Below, piece after piece: positions 29,170-35,816 of a stretch of DNA of 35,816 nucleotides. The DNA is taken from the NCBI GenBank assembly GCA_031401035.1, contig JANNRA010000056.1:1-35816 (forward strand), written 5' to 3'. The number at the start of each line of letters is the position of its first letter. Within the stretch, counting starts at the first letter, position 1. A program made the translations under genes and the position numbers. This DNA comes from JANNRA01 sp031401035. Its GTDB lineage: Bacteria > Desulfobacterota > Binatia > HRBIN30 > CADEER01. The notes under the pieces were generated by a model. That model had not been told where the DNA came from and ran no database searches. It saw nothing but the letters and a program-made list of their open reading frames with translations.

Positions 29170-30805
29170 GGGCGAAGGCGCGGCGCAGGAGGCCGAGGTT
29201 CGCCAGCCGCGCGATCGCCGCCGCGCCCGCAGCGAACTCCCCACCGGCGCACGCCTCTGCCACCGTCGCGCCGGCGAGCAGGCGCGACAGCACCGCCGCC
29301 TCGTCGCCCGGGACACGCAGCCGCAGCACCGCCGTCTGCGGCCGCGCGACGAGATAGTCCACCGCCCCCGCCGCCGGTCGCGCCGGGACCTGCCCCGCCG
29401 TCACCGCTTCCACCACCGCCAGGACGTCGTGCGTGCAGTGCACCAGGCGCAGCGCCGCGGCGCAGCGCACGCGTGCCGCCGCCCAGGCCGCCTCGGGCAC
29501 CTCCGCCAGCGCGGCAGCGGCAAGCGGCGCGCCGTCGTCCGGCGCGTCGTGCACTTCGAGCTCGGCCTGCTCGAGCGCCGCGAGTTCTGCCAACACGGCG
29601 GGCGTGACGCCGAAGTCGGCGCCGCAGGCATGCGTCGGAATGAACGCCGCGAGCTGCGCGCCGACGCCGTTGAAGGCGTAGCCGCGCGGCGGATGAGCCG
29701 CGATGTAGGCGCGCACCAGGCGCGCGAACTCGCCCTCACCGACGACGTGCGCCAGGGCGGGGAAGTTGGCGCGCAGGCCGTCGAGGAGGCGGGTATCGTA
29801 GGCGTCCCGGTAGACGCGCAGCCCGCGCTCGGGCGGCACGGGCGTCGTCGACACGAGCGGCGGGGCCGGCTCGGCGGTGGTGAGCGCGGCAAAGAAGGCG
29901 GCCTGCTGGTCCTCCCACTCGGCGGGCGAGACGCCCGCGGTCCCGGCCGGGGAACACAAGGCGGCGGTTTGGTGTCCCCTGTCCGGGAGCGCGGGCGGCT
30001 CGCCCGCCCGCCCCGACGCCGCCTCCTCCCGGGCCCGATCCAACTCCCCCATCAGCTCCCCGAACTCAGGGAATCGCCCGTCGCGCTCGAGCACCGTCCC
30101 CGCCCCCGGAAAGCGCGCCGCGGCGGCGCGATACAGCCCCCAGACGGGATCCGCAACCGAAGCGTCGTGGGTGTCGATGCGCACCTCCGGCAGCACTGCA
30201 TGCCCGGCGACGTGCAGGTAGGCCACCGACTCCGGCGCCAGGCAGGCCAGGTAGCGCAACGGATCGATGCCGAGGTTGAGCGAATTGACGATCAGGTTGT
30301 TGACGTCGAGCAATACGCCGCAGCCGGTGCGTGCGCACAGCGCCGCCAGGAACTCGGCCTCGTCCAACGCATCGCCGGCGAAGGCGACATAGACGGTCGG
30401 GTTCTCCAGGACCAGGCGCCGACCGAGCCGCTCCTGCACGTGCGCGACGCGCGCGGCGACGTGCGCCAGCAACGGCTCGCTGTAGGCGATGGGCAGCAGG
30501 TCATGCGACTCCCGCCCACGCCAGGAGGTCCAACAGAGATGGTCGCTGACGACGCGCGGCTCTATCTCGTCGGCGAGCGCCCGCAGGCCCCCGAGATGAT
30601 CGGCATCGAGCCGATCGCTGCCGGCGATCGACAGGCTGACGCCGTGCAGGACGAGCGGGTAGTCGGCGCGCAGCCGCAGCAGCATCTGCCGCGTCCGCCC
30701 GCCGACGGCCATGAAGTTCTCGGAGACCAGCTCGAGCCAATCGACGCGTGGCCGCGCGTCGAGGAGATCGCCGAGGTAGCGCGGCCGGAAGCCGAGGCCG
30801 AACAT
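28706..30805 (-). CDS. Fused MNIO (DUF692, BufB-like) - DUF2063 (BufC-like) RiPP-modifying protein
   Basis: The open frame is 699 residues. Residues 1-262 form a multinuclear non-haem iron enzyme of the MbnB/TglH/BufB family. Its expected metal ligands are in place: LHGVSLSI (His54), SDHLCWTS (His89), VLENPTV (Glu134), LLDVNN (Asp167), YLHVAGH (His198), IDTHD and LERDG (Glu240). Residues 300-548 form a DUF2063 partner domain (LRVYRDAYDTRLLDGLRANF and VRAYIAAHPPRG) that delivers the precursor. The two are normally separate genes. The linker (about 265-295) is translated dispersed palindrome (copy C). Residues 549-699 are Arg-rich antisense shadow of the convergent di-haem gene, so the functional protein probably ends near 29160. 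It lies 67 bases downstream of the precursor gene. No clear ribosome site is seen at 30805. Confidence 0.87.
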   Translation of the reverse strand: MFGLGFRPRYLGDLLDARPRVDWLELVSENFMAVGGRTRQMLLRLRADYPLVLHGVSLSIAGSDRLDADHLGGLRALADEIEPRVVSDHLCWTSWRGRESHDLLPIAYSEPLLAHVAARVAHVQERLGRRLVLENPTVYVAFAGDALDEAEFLAALCARTGCGVLLDVNNLIVNSLNLGIDPLRYLACLAPESVAYLHVAGHAVLPEVRIDTHDASVADPVWGLYRAAAARFPGAGTVLERDGRFPEFGELMGELDRAREEAASGRAGEPPALPDRGHQTAALCSPAGTAGVSPAEWEDQQAAFFAALTTAEPAPPLVSTTPVPPERGLRVYRDAYDTRLLDGLRANFPALAHVVGEGEFARLVRAYIAAHPPRGYAFNGVGAQLAAFIPTHACGADFGVTPAVLAELAALEQAELEVHDAPDDGAPLAAAALAEVPEAAWAAARVRCAAALRLVHCTHDVLAVVEAVTAGQVPARPAAGAVDYLVARPQTAVLRLRVPGDEAAVLSRLLAGATVAEACAGGEFAAGAAAIARLANLGLLRRAFALRGCALPRPLRRRSSPRPTRSTHHPRSTRSARTAASGATRRGPSPRRSRPAPSCRRAPSAARHRAASRRRARRAARHVPHRRPAPVRGPVRRRRARAPVRATAAARRDRDRWRCAAPRRVRGAAPSPSASCPCSRRTARRGNPARRPRRAGRRR
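29921..30012. repeat. Dispersed palindrome, copy C, inside the fused bufBC frame
   Basis: GGCGGGCGAGACGCCCGCGG followed by TCCCGGCCGGGGA forms one side (29921-29953). GTCCGGGAGCGCGGGCGGCT followed by CGCCCGCCC forms the other (about 29982-30012), with ~28 unrelated bases between. The element is translated in frame as the linker between the MNIO and DUF2063 domains. Confidence 0.8.
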
Positions 30806-30832
30806 GGAGGCGAAGGGGCAACCCGATCGCCG

Positions 30833-30867
30833 GCCGGGCGGAACGCCGCGATGGCGCTCCGCCCGGC
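30833..30867 (-). promoter_or_regulatory. Intercistronic hairpin between bufA-like and bufBC-like genes
   Basis: A perfect 10-base stem (GCCGGGCGGA/TCCGCCCGGC), one mismatch, a further 4-base stem and a 5-base loop begin 5 bases after the precursor stop codon. There is no U-run, so it is better read as an attenuator or 3'-end protector than a full terminator. It could keep the small precursor messenger more abundant than the enzyme messenger. Confidence 0.6.
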
Positions 30868-30872
30868 ACGGT

Positions 30873-31118
30873 CTACATCTTGAACTTAGCGGCGTCGGTC
30901 GCAGTCACCCAGGCACCGCCGGCGTCGGTGCAGGTCTTCTCGTCCTTCACCGCGTCGGCCTTGGTGCCCGCGCAACTGCCGGAGTGGCCCTTGACGCTCG
31001 AGCCGCAGCTCTTGCGGTAGCAGCCCTTTGCATCGCCCTCGTGGTGGTCCGCCAGCGCCGTACCGCCAAGCGCCAACATCGCGCCGGCCAGCAGCGCTCC
31101 AAACGTCGTGCCCTTCAT
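30873..31118 (-). CDS. Bufferin-like (BufA-type) exported four-Cys precursor peptide
   Basis: An 81-residue protein. Residues 1-23 are a signal peptide (FGALLAGAMLALGGTALA), leaving a mature peptide that begins DHHEGDAKG. Four cysteines (33, 38, 49 and 63) follow the pattern C-x4-C-x10-CAG-x12-C with a late GG, like DUF2282/BufA1-type precursors whose cysteines are modified by the MNIO enzyme to bind copper or other metals. Two His follow the cleavage site. The start at 31118 is fixed by AAGGAGG 6 bases upstream. The next gene on the strand is the fused MNIO-DUF2063 protein. No DoxX-type BufD is present. The exact modification and metal are inferred from the family. Confidence 0.82.
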   Translation of the reverse strand: MKGTTFGALLAGAMLALGGTALADHHEGDAKGCYRKSCGSSVKGHSGSCAGTKADAVKDEKTCTDAGGAWVTATDAAKFKM

Positions 31119-31124
31119 CTTCGT

Positions 31125-31131
31125 CCTCCTT
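31125..31131 (-). promoter_or_regulatory. Ribosome binding site of the bufA-like gene
   Basis: AAGGAGG on the minus strand, 6 bases before the ATG at 31118. It is among the strongest in the window, fitting a highly expressed precursor, and it rejects the in-frame extension to 31280. Confidence 0.85.
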
Positions 31132-31226
31132 GCATCACCAGCTCCGCGGCGACGGCCGCGGATCGCCGAACTATGCGCTGTGCGCGCAGATCCGACAAGC
31201 CAGGCCTGCCATAGCCTCGTGTCTCC

Positions 31227-31270
31227 CAGCCGGGACCGCGGGCGAGACGCCCGCGGTCCCGGCCGGCTGC
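31227..31270. repeat. Dispersed palindrome, copy D, perfect core
   Basis: CCGGGACCGCGGGCG and its exact inverse CGCCCGCGGTCCCGG are separated by 3 bases, with further GC-rich matching flanks. It begins 16 bases after the stop codon of the HAD-PlsC gene and precedes the bufA-like gene on the same strand, so it may end the upstream transcript. Confidence 0.85.
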
Positions 31271-31286
31271 GTACCGCCACGGCTGC

Positions 31287-32723
31287 TCAGGCCGGGGGTC
31301 CGTTCGTCGCCAACGTCGCCTCGAACAACCGCCGCACCTCTTCGACGTGGCGGTCGAGGTCCTTGCGCTTCCACGTCGTCGTCGCGATCGGCTTGTGCAC
31401 CACCACCTCGACCGTCGCCGGGCGCAGGATGATGCCGTGCTTCGGCAGGACGTCGAGGGTGTTGCGGAAGACGATCGGCACGATCGGGCGCCGCGCCGCC
31501 ATGGCGAGATGGAACGCGCCCTTCTTGAAGGGCCGCAGTCGCGGCGTCGAGCTGCGGGTGCCTTCCGGGGCGATGACGATCGAGGTGCCCGCGCGCAGCG
31601 CCGCGATCGCCGGCTCGAGAGCGTGCACCGCCTGCTGGCGATTGAAGCGGTCGACGAAGATCGTGCCGCTGGCGGCGAAGAGCGGTCCGAACAGCGGATT
31701 GCGCTGTAACTCCTTCTTGGCGATGCCGACGAAGTCGCGCCGCAAGAGCTTGCAGAGCAGCAACATCTCGACCGCGCTCTGGTGGTTGAACACGAAGACC
31801 GCCGGCCGGTGCGACCACAGGTACTGCTCGCCCTGCACCTGCAGATCGATCCCGGCCAGCGCCGTGCCGAGCTCGCCCCAGGTGGTCAGCGCCAGGTTCA
31901 GCCCGGCCTGCCAGCCGCCGGCGAGCAGCGCCGCCGGGACGCCGAGCAGCCACGATGGCACGGCGCTGCCGACGGCCAGCGCCGTGCGGCCGATCTCGCC
32001 GGCGGTCGGCGTGCCGCGGCTGGTGAAGCGCCGCGCCGGCCAGCCGCGCTTGGCGGCCAGCGCGGCGAGGCCGCGGTTGGGATTGATCGGGCGCGGCCGG
32101 CCGACCAGGTCGAGCAGCGGCAGGTCTTCGTCGCTGTCGGTGTAGAAGAAGCTACGCGCCAGGTCGATGCGGCGCGGCGTCGAAAAGGCGCGCGCGGCGT
32201 TGGCCTTGCCGACGCCGTAGCAGGTCGGGTGCACGACCTGGCCGGTGATGCGTCCGTCGAGGATGACCAGGCGCGTGCACATCACGTGCTCGATACCGAG
32301 TTCACGCGCCACCGGCAGCACCTGGTACGGCAGTGCCGACGACACCACCGCCACCGTGGGCCCCTTGCGCTGGTGCGCCTGCACCAGCGCCCGCGACTCG
32401 GGATAGATGGCGGTGGCGATGTGCTCCGCGAACAACCGCTCGCCCATCTCCACCAACTCACTCTCGGCCATGCCTTTGAGCGCGCCCAGAGTCTCCGTCA
32501 CGAAGCCCGAGAAGCCCAGGCCGCCGAGCTGGAAGCGCACCGCCGTGGCCGCGCCCTGCGCCAGGGCGGCCCCATTGAGCTTGCCCACACGCACCAGCTC
32601 GCGCACGAAGGTGGCGGCCGAAAAGCCGGCGATCAGCGTCCGATCGAGGTCGAAGAAGGCCGCGATCTGGGGTCCGCGGGGCCCCTTGTCTATCGCGCCG
32701 GTGAGCGAGGCGTGCAGGGCCAT
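31287..32723 (-). CDS. plsC: HAD-IB phosphatase - 1-acylglycerol-3-phosphate acyltransferase fusion
   Basis: A 478-residue bifunctional-looking protein. The N-terminal HAD-IB domain (about 18-225) has FFDLDRTLI (nucleophile Asp25, Asp27), VVSSALP (motif II), GVGKANAA (motif III Lys) and YTDSDEDLPLL (motif IV), as in SerB-like phosphatases. The C-terminal PlsC domain has FNHQSAVEM (His314), KKELQRNPLFG, FVDRFNR and APEGTRSS (387-390). The usual HX4D motif reads HX4E here (Glu319), a conservative change in the catalytic dyad. A hydrophobic segment at about 250-275 may anchor it to the membrane. It would make phosphatidic acid from lysophosphatidate. It is divergent from plsB across 98 bases. 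The start at 32723 is chosen because the frame upstream has no homologous content. Confidence 0.88.
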   Translation of the reverse strand: MALHASLTGAIDKGPRGPQIAAFFDLDRTLIAGFSAATFVRELVRVGKLNGAALAQGAATAVRFQLGGLGFSGFVTETLGALKGMAESELVEMGERLFAEHIATAIYPESRALVQAHQRKGPTVAVVSSALPYQVLPVARELGIEHVMCTRLVILDGRITGQVVHPTCYGVGKANAARAFSTPRRIDLARSFFYTDSDEDLPLLDLVGRPRPINPNRGLAALAAKRGWPARRFTSRGTPTAGEIGRTALAVGSAVPSWLLGVPAALLAGGWQAGLNLALTTWGELGTALAGIDLQVQGEQYLWSHRPAVFVFNHQSAVEMLLLCKLLRRDFVGIAKKELQRNPLFGPLFAASGTIFVDRFNRQQAVHALEPAIAALRAGTSIVIAPEGTRSSTPRLRPFKKGAFHLAMAARRPIVPIVFRNTLDVLPKHGIILRPATVEVVVHKPIATTTWKRKDLDRHVEEVRRLFEATLATNGPPA

Positions 32724-32821
32724 GAACAGACTCTTGGCACGGATGCAGTCGCATGTGGAGCGCGGGTGCCGGACGGGCCGGACGGTTTTCATCCGCGCGC
32801 GACTGTGGTTCCCTCGCGGCC

Positions 32822-35170
32822 ATGGACCAGGGGGGGTGGCCAGAGGCGCAGGGACGGCGCGTCGTGTTCCTGCTCGATGCGTCGAGCCGCACCGAGGAAC
32901 GGCTGCTGCGCGACTGGATCGAGCGGCAGCGCCCGGCGGGTCTCAACGGCGAGGTGACGATCCCCATTCCGCCGTCGCGGCGGCGGCGACGGCGCGCCCT
33001 CGACCCGCGGCTCGAAGCGGCGCTCGCCACCGGCGACGATCCGCTGTTGGCGCCCCTGCGCGTCGCCTGGTTCGCCGGCGCCGACCCGACCCGCGTCGGA
33101 CGCCTGCGCGAACTGCTGACGGTCGGCGACGCGCGCGACCCCGGCGCCGTGCGCCAGGCGTTGACGCTGCGCACCCACCCGGAGCGCTGCCGCGTCGTCG
33201 TCGGCGAGCCGGCCCCCGCCTCCGAACTGCGCCGGCGCTGGCAACAGGCCGGCGGCGCCGACGCGGCGCAGACCACCGGCCTGGCCGAGTACGTCGCCCG
33301 CCAGGCGGCACTGGCGCTCGAGCGCGCCGAGCGCCGCCTGCGCGGTCCGCGCTACAAGGTGCCGCGCTTCGTCAACGAGGTGATCCTCGGCCGCCCCGCC
33401 TTTCGCGGCGGCGTGGCGCGCATCGCCGGCGAGATCGGCAGGCCCGAGGAGGCGGCGCAACGCCAGGCGGCGAAGTACCTGCGCGAGATCGCGGCGACGC
33501 ACAGTCCCTACGTCATCGACCTCACCGCCCGCCTCATCCACCTCCTCTATTCGCGTGGCTATTCGGGCATCAAATACGACCGCGCCCAGCTCGAGCGTCT
33601 CTTCGCCCTCGGCCAGCGCCACCCGCTGGTGTTCCTGCCGACGCACAAGTCGAACCTCGACCACCTCGTCCTGCAGTACCTCCTGCACGAGAACGGCCAT
33701 CCGCCCAATCACACCGCCGGCGGCATCAACATGAACTTCTTCCCGGTCGGCCCCCTGGTGCGCCGCTCGGGCGTCTTCTTCATCCGCCGCACGTTCAAGG
33801 ACAATCCGCTCTACAAGTTCGTCCTGCAGCAATACCTCGACTACCTGATCGAGAAGCGCTTCTCGCTGGAGTGGTACCTCGAGGGCGGCCGCTCGCGCTC
33901 GGGCAAGCTGTTGCCGCCGCGCTTCGGCCTGTTCGCCAGCGTCGTCGACGCCTACCAGCGCGGCAAGAGCGACGACGTGCAGTTCATCCCCGTCGCTATC
34001 GTCTACGACCAGATTCAGGACGTCGGCGACTACGTCGCCGAGCAGCGCGGCGCCAGCAAGCAAAAGGAGAACCTCGGCTGGTTCCTGCGCCTGGTGCGGC
34101 GCCTGCGCGCCAACTACGGCGATATCCACGTCCGCTTCGGCGAGCCGCTGTCCCTGGCCCAGTGGCAGGGTCCGCCGCAGCCGGACGCGGCGGCCGACGC
34201 TGACGAGCGCTCGCTCGCGGTGCAGAAGCTGGCATTCGAATCGGCCGTGCGCATCAACCGCGTCACCCCGATCACCCCGACCTCGCTGGTCGCCCTGGCC
34301 CTGCTCGGCCTCGGCGACCGCGCCGCGACCGTCCCCGAGCTGGTGAAGAACCTGCTCAACCTGGTCGAGTACGTGCGCCGTCGCGCCCTGCCGGTGACCA
34401 CCGAGCTCGACCTCGACACCGCCGCCGGCGTGCAGCGCACCCTCGAGCAGTTGGCGCAGAGCGGCGTCGTGGCGCGCTTTGCCGAAGGCCTCGACACGGT
34501 CTACGCCGTCGGCGCCGACCAACACCTCACCGCGGCGTACTATCGCAACACCATCATCCACTTCTTCGTCACGCCCTCGATCGCCGAACTGGCGCTCCTG
34601 GGCGCCGCCGAGGTCGGCGCCGAGGCGGCGCCGGGCGAATTCTGGGAGGAGACGCTGCGCCTGCGTGACCTGCTCAAGTTCGAGTTCTTCTTCGCCGATC
34701 GCGAGCGCTTCAAGGCGGAGGTGCGAGAAGAGCTCGGCCTGCATGCGCCCGACTGGGAGGGGCATCTCGGCGGCGGCCCCGGGGCGGTGCGCGGCATCGT
34801 GCGGGGATTCAAGCCATTCAGCGCCCATCGCGTCCTGCGGCCGTTCGTCGAGGCCTATCGCGTCGTCGGCGACGCACTCGAGCGCCACGACCCGGCGGCG
34901 GCCGTCAAGGAACCCGAGTTCGTCGCCACCTGCCTGGCGCTCGGCAAGCAGTACCGCCTGCAACGCCGCATCCGCCACGCCGAGTCGGTGTCGAAGGTGC
35001 TCTTCGGCACCGCCCTGAAGCTGGCGCGCAATCGCGGCCTGCTGAACACCGACGGCGCCGACCTGGTCGAGCGGCGGCACGCGTTCGCGGTCGAGATCCG
35101 CACCGCGATCCGGCGCATCGACGCCATGGAGGCGCTGGCGGCGAGCCGGCTGGCGGGGCTGATCGAGTGA
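32822..35170 (+). CDS. plsB: Glycerol-3-phosphate 1-O-acyltransferase (PlsB type)
   Basis: A 782-residue membrane-associated acyltransferase catalysing the first step of phospholipid synthesis. The four family blocks are visible: FLPTHKSNLDHL (HX4D with His275 and Asp280), GGINMNFFPVGPLVRRSG with FFIRR, the glycerol-phosphate-binding YLEGGRSRSGKLLPP (Glu354) and FIPVAIVYDQI. The length is close to E. coli PlsB (about 807). A large C-terminal domain ends with an Arg-rich helix and no clear membrane span. The start is the ATG at 32822 without an obvious ribosome site; the frame continues upstream to 32753 but overlaps the divergent gene's leader. It pairs with the divergent HAD-PlsC gene, which would perform the second acylation. 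Its 3' end overlaps an antisense open frame. Confidence 0.93.
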   Translation: MDQGGWPEAQGRRVVFLLDASSRTEERLLRDWIERQRPAGLNGEVTIPIPPSRRRRRRALDPRLEAALATGDDPLLAPLRVAWFAGADPTRVGRLRELLTVGDARDPGAVRQALTLRTHPERCRVVVGEPAPASELRRRWQQAGGADAAQTTGLAEYVARQAALALERAERRLRGPRYKVPRFVNEVILGRPAFRGGVARIAGEIGRPEEAAQRQAAKYLREIAATHSPYVIDLTARLIHLLYSRGYSGIKYDRAQLERLFALGQRHPLVFLPTHKSNLDHLVLQYLLHENGHPPNHTAGGINMNFFPVGPLVRRSGVFFIRRTFKDNPLYKFVLQQYLDYLIEKRFSLEWYLEGGRSRSGKLLPPRFGLFASVVDAYQRGKSDDVQFIPVAIVYDQIQDVGDYVAEQRGASKQKENLGWFLRLVRRLRANYGDIHVRFGEPLSLAQWQGPPQPDAAADADERSLAVQKLAFESAVRINRVTPITPTSLVALALLGLGDRAATVPELVKNLLNLVEYVRRRALPVTTELDLDTAAGVQRTLEQLAQSGVVARFAEGLDTVYAVGADQHLTAAYYRNTIIHFFVTPSIAELALLGAAEVGAEAAPGEFWEETLRLRDLLKFEFFFADRERFKAEVREELGLHAPDWEGHLGGGPGAVRGIVRGFKPFSAHRVLRPFVEAYRVVGDALERHDPAAAVKEPEFVATCLALGKQYRLQRRIRHAESVSKVLFGTALKLARNRGLLNTDGADLVERRHAFAVEIRTAIRRIDAMEALAASRLAGLIE

Positions 35171-35678
35171 ACGGAGGGCGCGGCGGGAGAACGGCAACGG
35201 TCGTGGCACCGCCGGCGGAGGCGAAGCCGAGAACCGTGACGAACCCGACGCGCTCGTTCGGCAGCGGCACACGGCGGGTCAGGGCGCCGCCGGCGATGAG
35301 CGTGTCGAGTTCCTGCAGTTGATGCGTGTAACGGGTGCGGTCGCTCGGCGGCGCGGCGCGCTCCAATTGCCCGACCAGATCGGCGCGGATCGCCGCGGCA
35401 CTGCGCTGCGGATCCGTCGCCGCCGCCTCCAGCCCTGCCCGCATGCCGTCGGTGAGAAACGAGCGGTGCTCGACCAGGAGCACCGCCGCGTGCCCGCAGG
35501 AGCCATCGGCGGAGGCAACCCCGACCGCCCAGATCGGCGTTCCGAAGCCTTTCGACAGTTCACTGGTGGCGACCGGCTCGATCTCCAGCGGGCCGGGATG
35601 TCCGGCCGCCCGCGCCAGCGGCGCCGCCTGCAGCTTGCTGGGCAGCGGCTGCGCGAGGGCCGGCGGTGCGAGCAACAC
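34905..35678 (-). CDS. Exported protein of unknown function, 5' end lost at contig end
   Basis: The credible part is about 35171-35699. It begins with a signal-peptide-like stretch (LLLAIVLLAPPALAQ), of which only the last part follows the GTG at 35678. That GTG is probably an internal Val, with the true start further upstream in the damaged end. The mature part includes LEIEPVATSELSKGFGTPIW, CGHAAVLLVEHRSFLTDGM and NERVGFVTVLGFAS. I do not recognise a family. The frame then runs without a stop for 266 bases antisense to the end of plsB, where it becomes Pro/Arg-rich, so the real C-terminus is uncertain (lost stop, sequencing error or genuine overlap). Confidence 0.55.
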   Translation of the reverse strand: MLLAPPALAQPLPSKLQAAPLARAAGHPGPLEIEPVATSELSKGFGTPIWAVGVASADGSCGHAAVLLVEHRSFLTDGMRAGLEAAATDPQRSAAAIRADLVGQLERAAPPSDRTRYTHQLQELDTLIAGGALTRRVPLPNERVGFVTVLGFASAGGATTVAVLPPRPPFTRSAPPAGSPPAPPWRRCAGSRCGSRPRTRAAARPGRRRRCSAGRDCAPASGRCRRAPSTPTRRGGCGVAGGTACRAPGRWRRTRVP

Positions 35679-35696
35679 GATGGCGAGGAGCAGTCG

Positions 35697-35709
35697 CTGG
35701 GACCGCGGG
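35697..35709. repeat. Dispersed palindrome, copy E, broken by contig end
   Basis: CTGGGACCGCGGG matches the start of copy A (20903 onward) exactly, after which the sequence collapses into G/C homopolymers. The contig appears to stop inside a repeat copy. Confidence 0.6.
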
Positions 35710-35816
35710 GGGGGGGGGCCCCCCGGCGGGCGGGGGGGGGGGGGGGGGGGGGCCGGCGGGGCCGCGGCCGGCCCCGGGAGGCCGGCGCGGGCCCCCGCCG
35801 AGCCCCCCCCCGCGGG
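35710..35816. other. G/C homopolymer noise at contig end
   Basis: Runs of up to about 20 G, with C runs and GGCCGG blocks, and hardly any A or T. This is not believable genomic sequence next to ordinary coding DNA. It most likely reflects low-quality read ends or an assembler extending into a hairpin. It should not be annotated. Confidence 0.85.

Noticed and set aside
32789..35272. An 827-codon minus-strand frame opposite plsB
   Set aside because: PlsB has all four acyltransferase blocks on the plus strand. The antisense frame has shadow composition only.

Overview
This is a GC-rich (about 70% or more over most of it) bacterial chromosomal window with tightly packed genes on both strands. 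It has no rRNA, recognisable tRNA or CRISPR array. The mix of genes is Gram-negative-like: RNase E/G, late haem biosynthesis, PlsB plus a HAD-PlsC fusion, a patatin-like protein and a MNIO/DUF2063 pair. It also encodes several secreted proteins with Thr/Pro-rich linkers and dockerin-like repeats of the type 'DxDGxVTVxEIVxxVxxALxGC'. Together these suggest an uncultured lineage near Desulfobacterota/Myxococcota, for example Candidatus Binatota. That placement is an inference from gene style, not a proven assignment. The last ~110 bases are G/C homopolymer noise, as expected at a contig end.

Layout. 1-497: no gene; lower GC at the extreme left, then a 218-bp inverted-repeat element. 498-4757: a MetE-like protein divergent from a ThiO-like oxidase, a membrane protein and a histidine kinase. 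4897-9148: RNase E/G, a DUF309 protein and a SAM methyltransferase. 9291-10829: a secreted Thr-rich repeat protein with a C-terminal anchor. 11194-18896: hemG, hemE and hemD on the minus strand, with a plus-strand pair (P-loop NTPase fused to a cyclase-like domain, then a triple-PAS histidine kinase) lying between hemG and hemE. 19048-20902: a patatin-like protein and a DUF2064 transferase. 21123-23992: a visibly lower-GC pair of secreted dockerin-type proteins, ending exactly against a decapitated ettA (23993-24223). 24278-29169: RNase HI and a very large di-haem HzsA-related secreted protein. 28706-31118 (minus): a bufferin-type RiPP locus, with a small four-Cys exported precursor and a MNIO enzyme fused to its DUF2063 partner. 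31287-35170: a HAD-PlsC fusion divergent from PlsB. 34905-35678 (minus): an exported protein cut by the contig end.

How the genes work together. hemD-hemE and hemG supply late haem synthesis. plsB and HAD-plsC make phosphatidic acid. bufA and the fused bufBC should make a metal-binding modified peptide. The NTPase-cyclase/PAS-kinase pair looks like a self-contained signalling unit. Several secreted proteins share dockerin-like and Thr/Pro-linker modules, which suggests a common extracellular system.

The strongest points for follow-up are five. (1) The BufB-BufC fusion, whose inter-domain linker is a copy of a dispersed palindromic repeat. (2) The NTPase-cyclase with a lost transition-state Asn. 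(3) The ettA truncation junction. (4) The palindrome family itself, which sits just after stop codons. (5) The di-haem dockerin protein.
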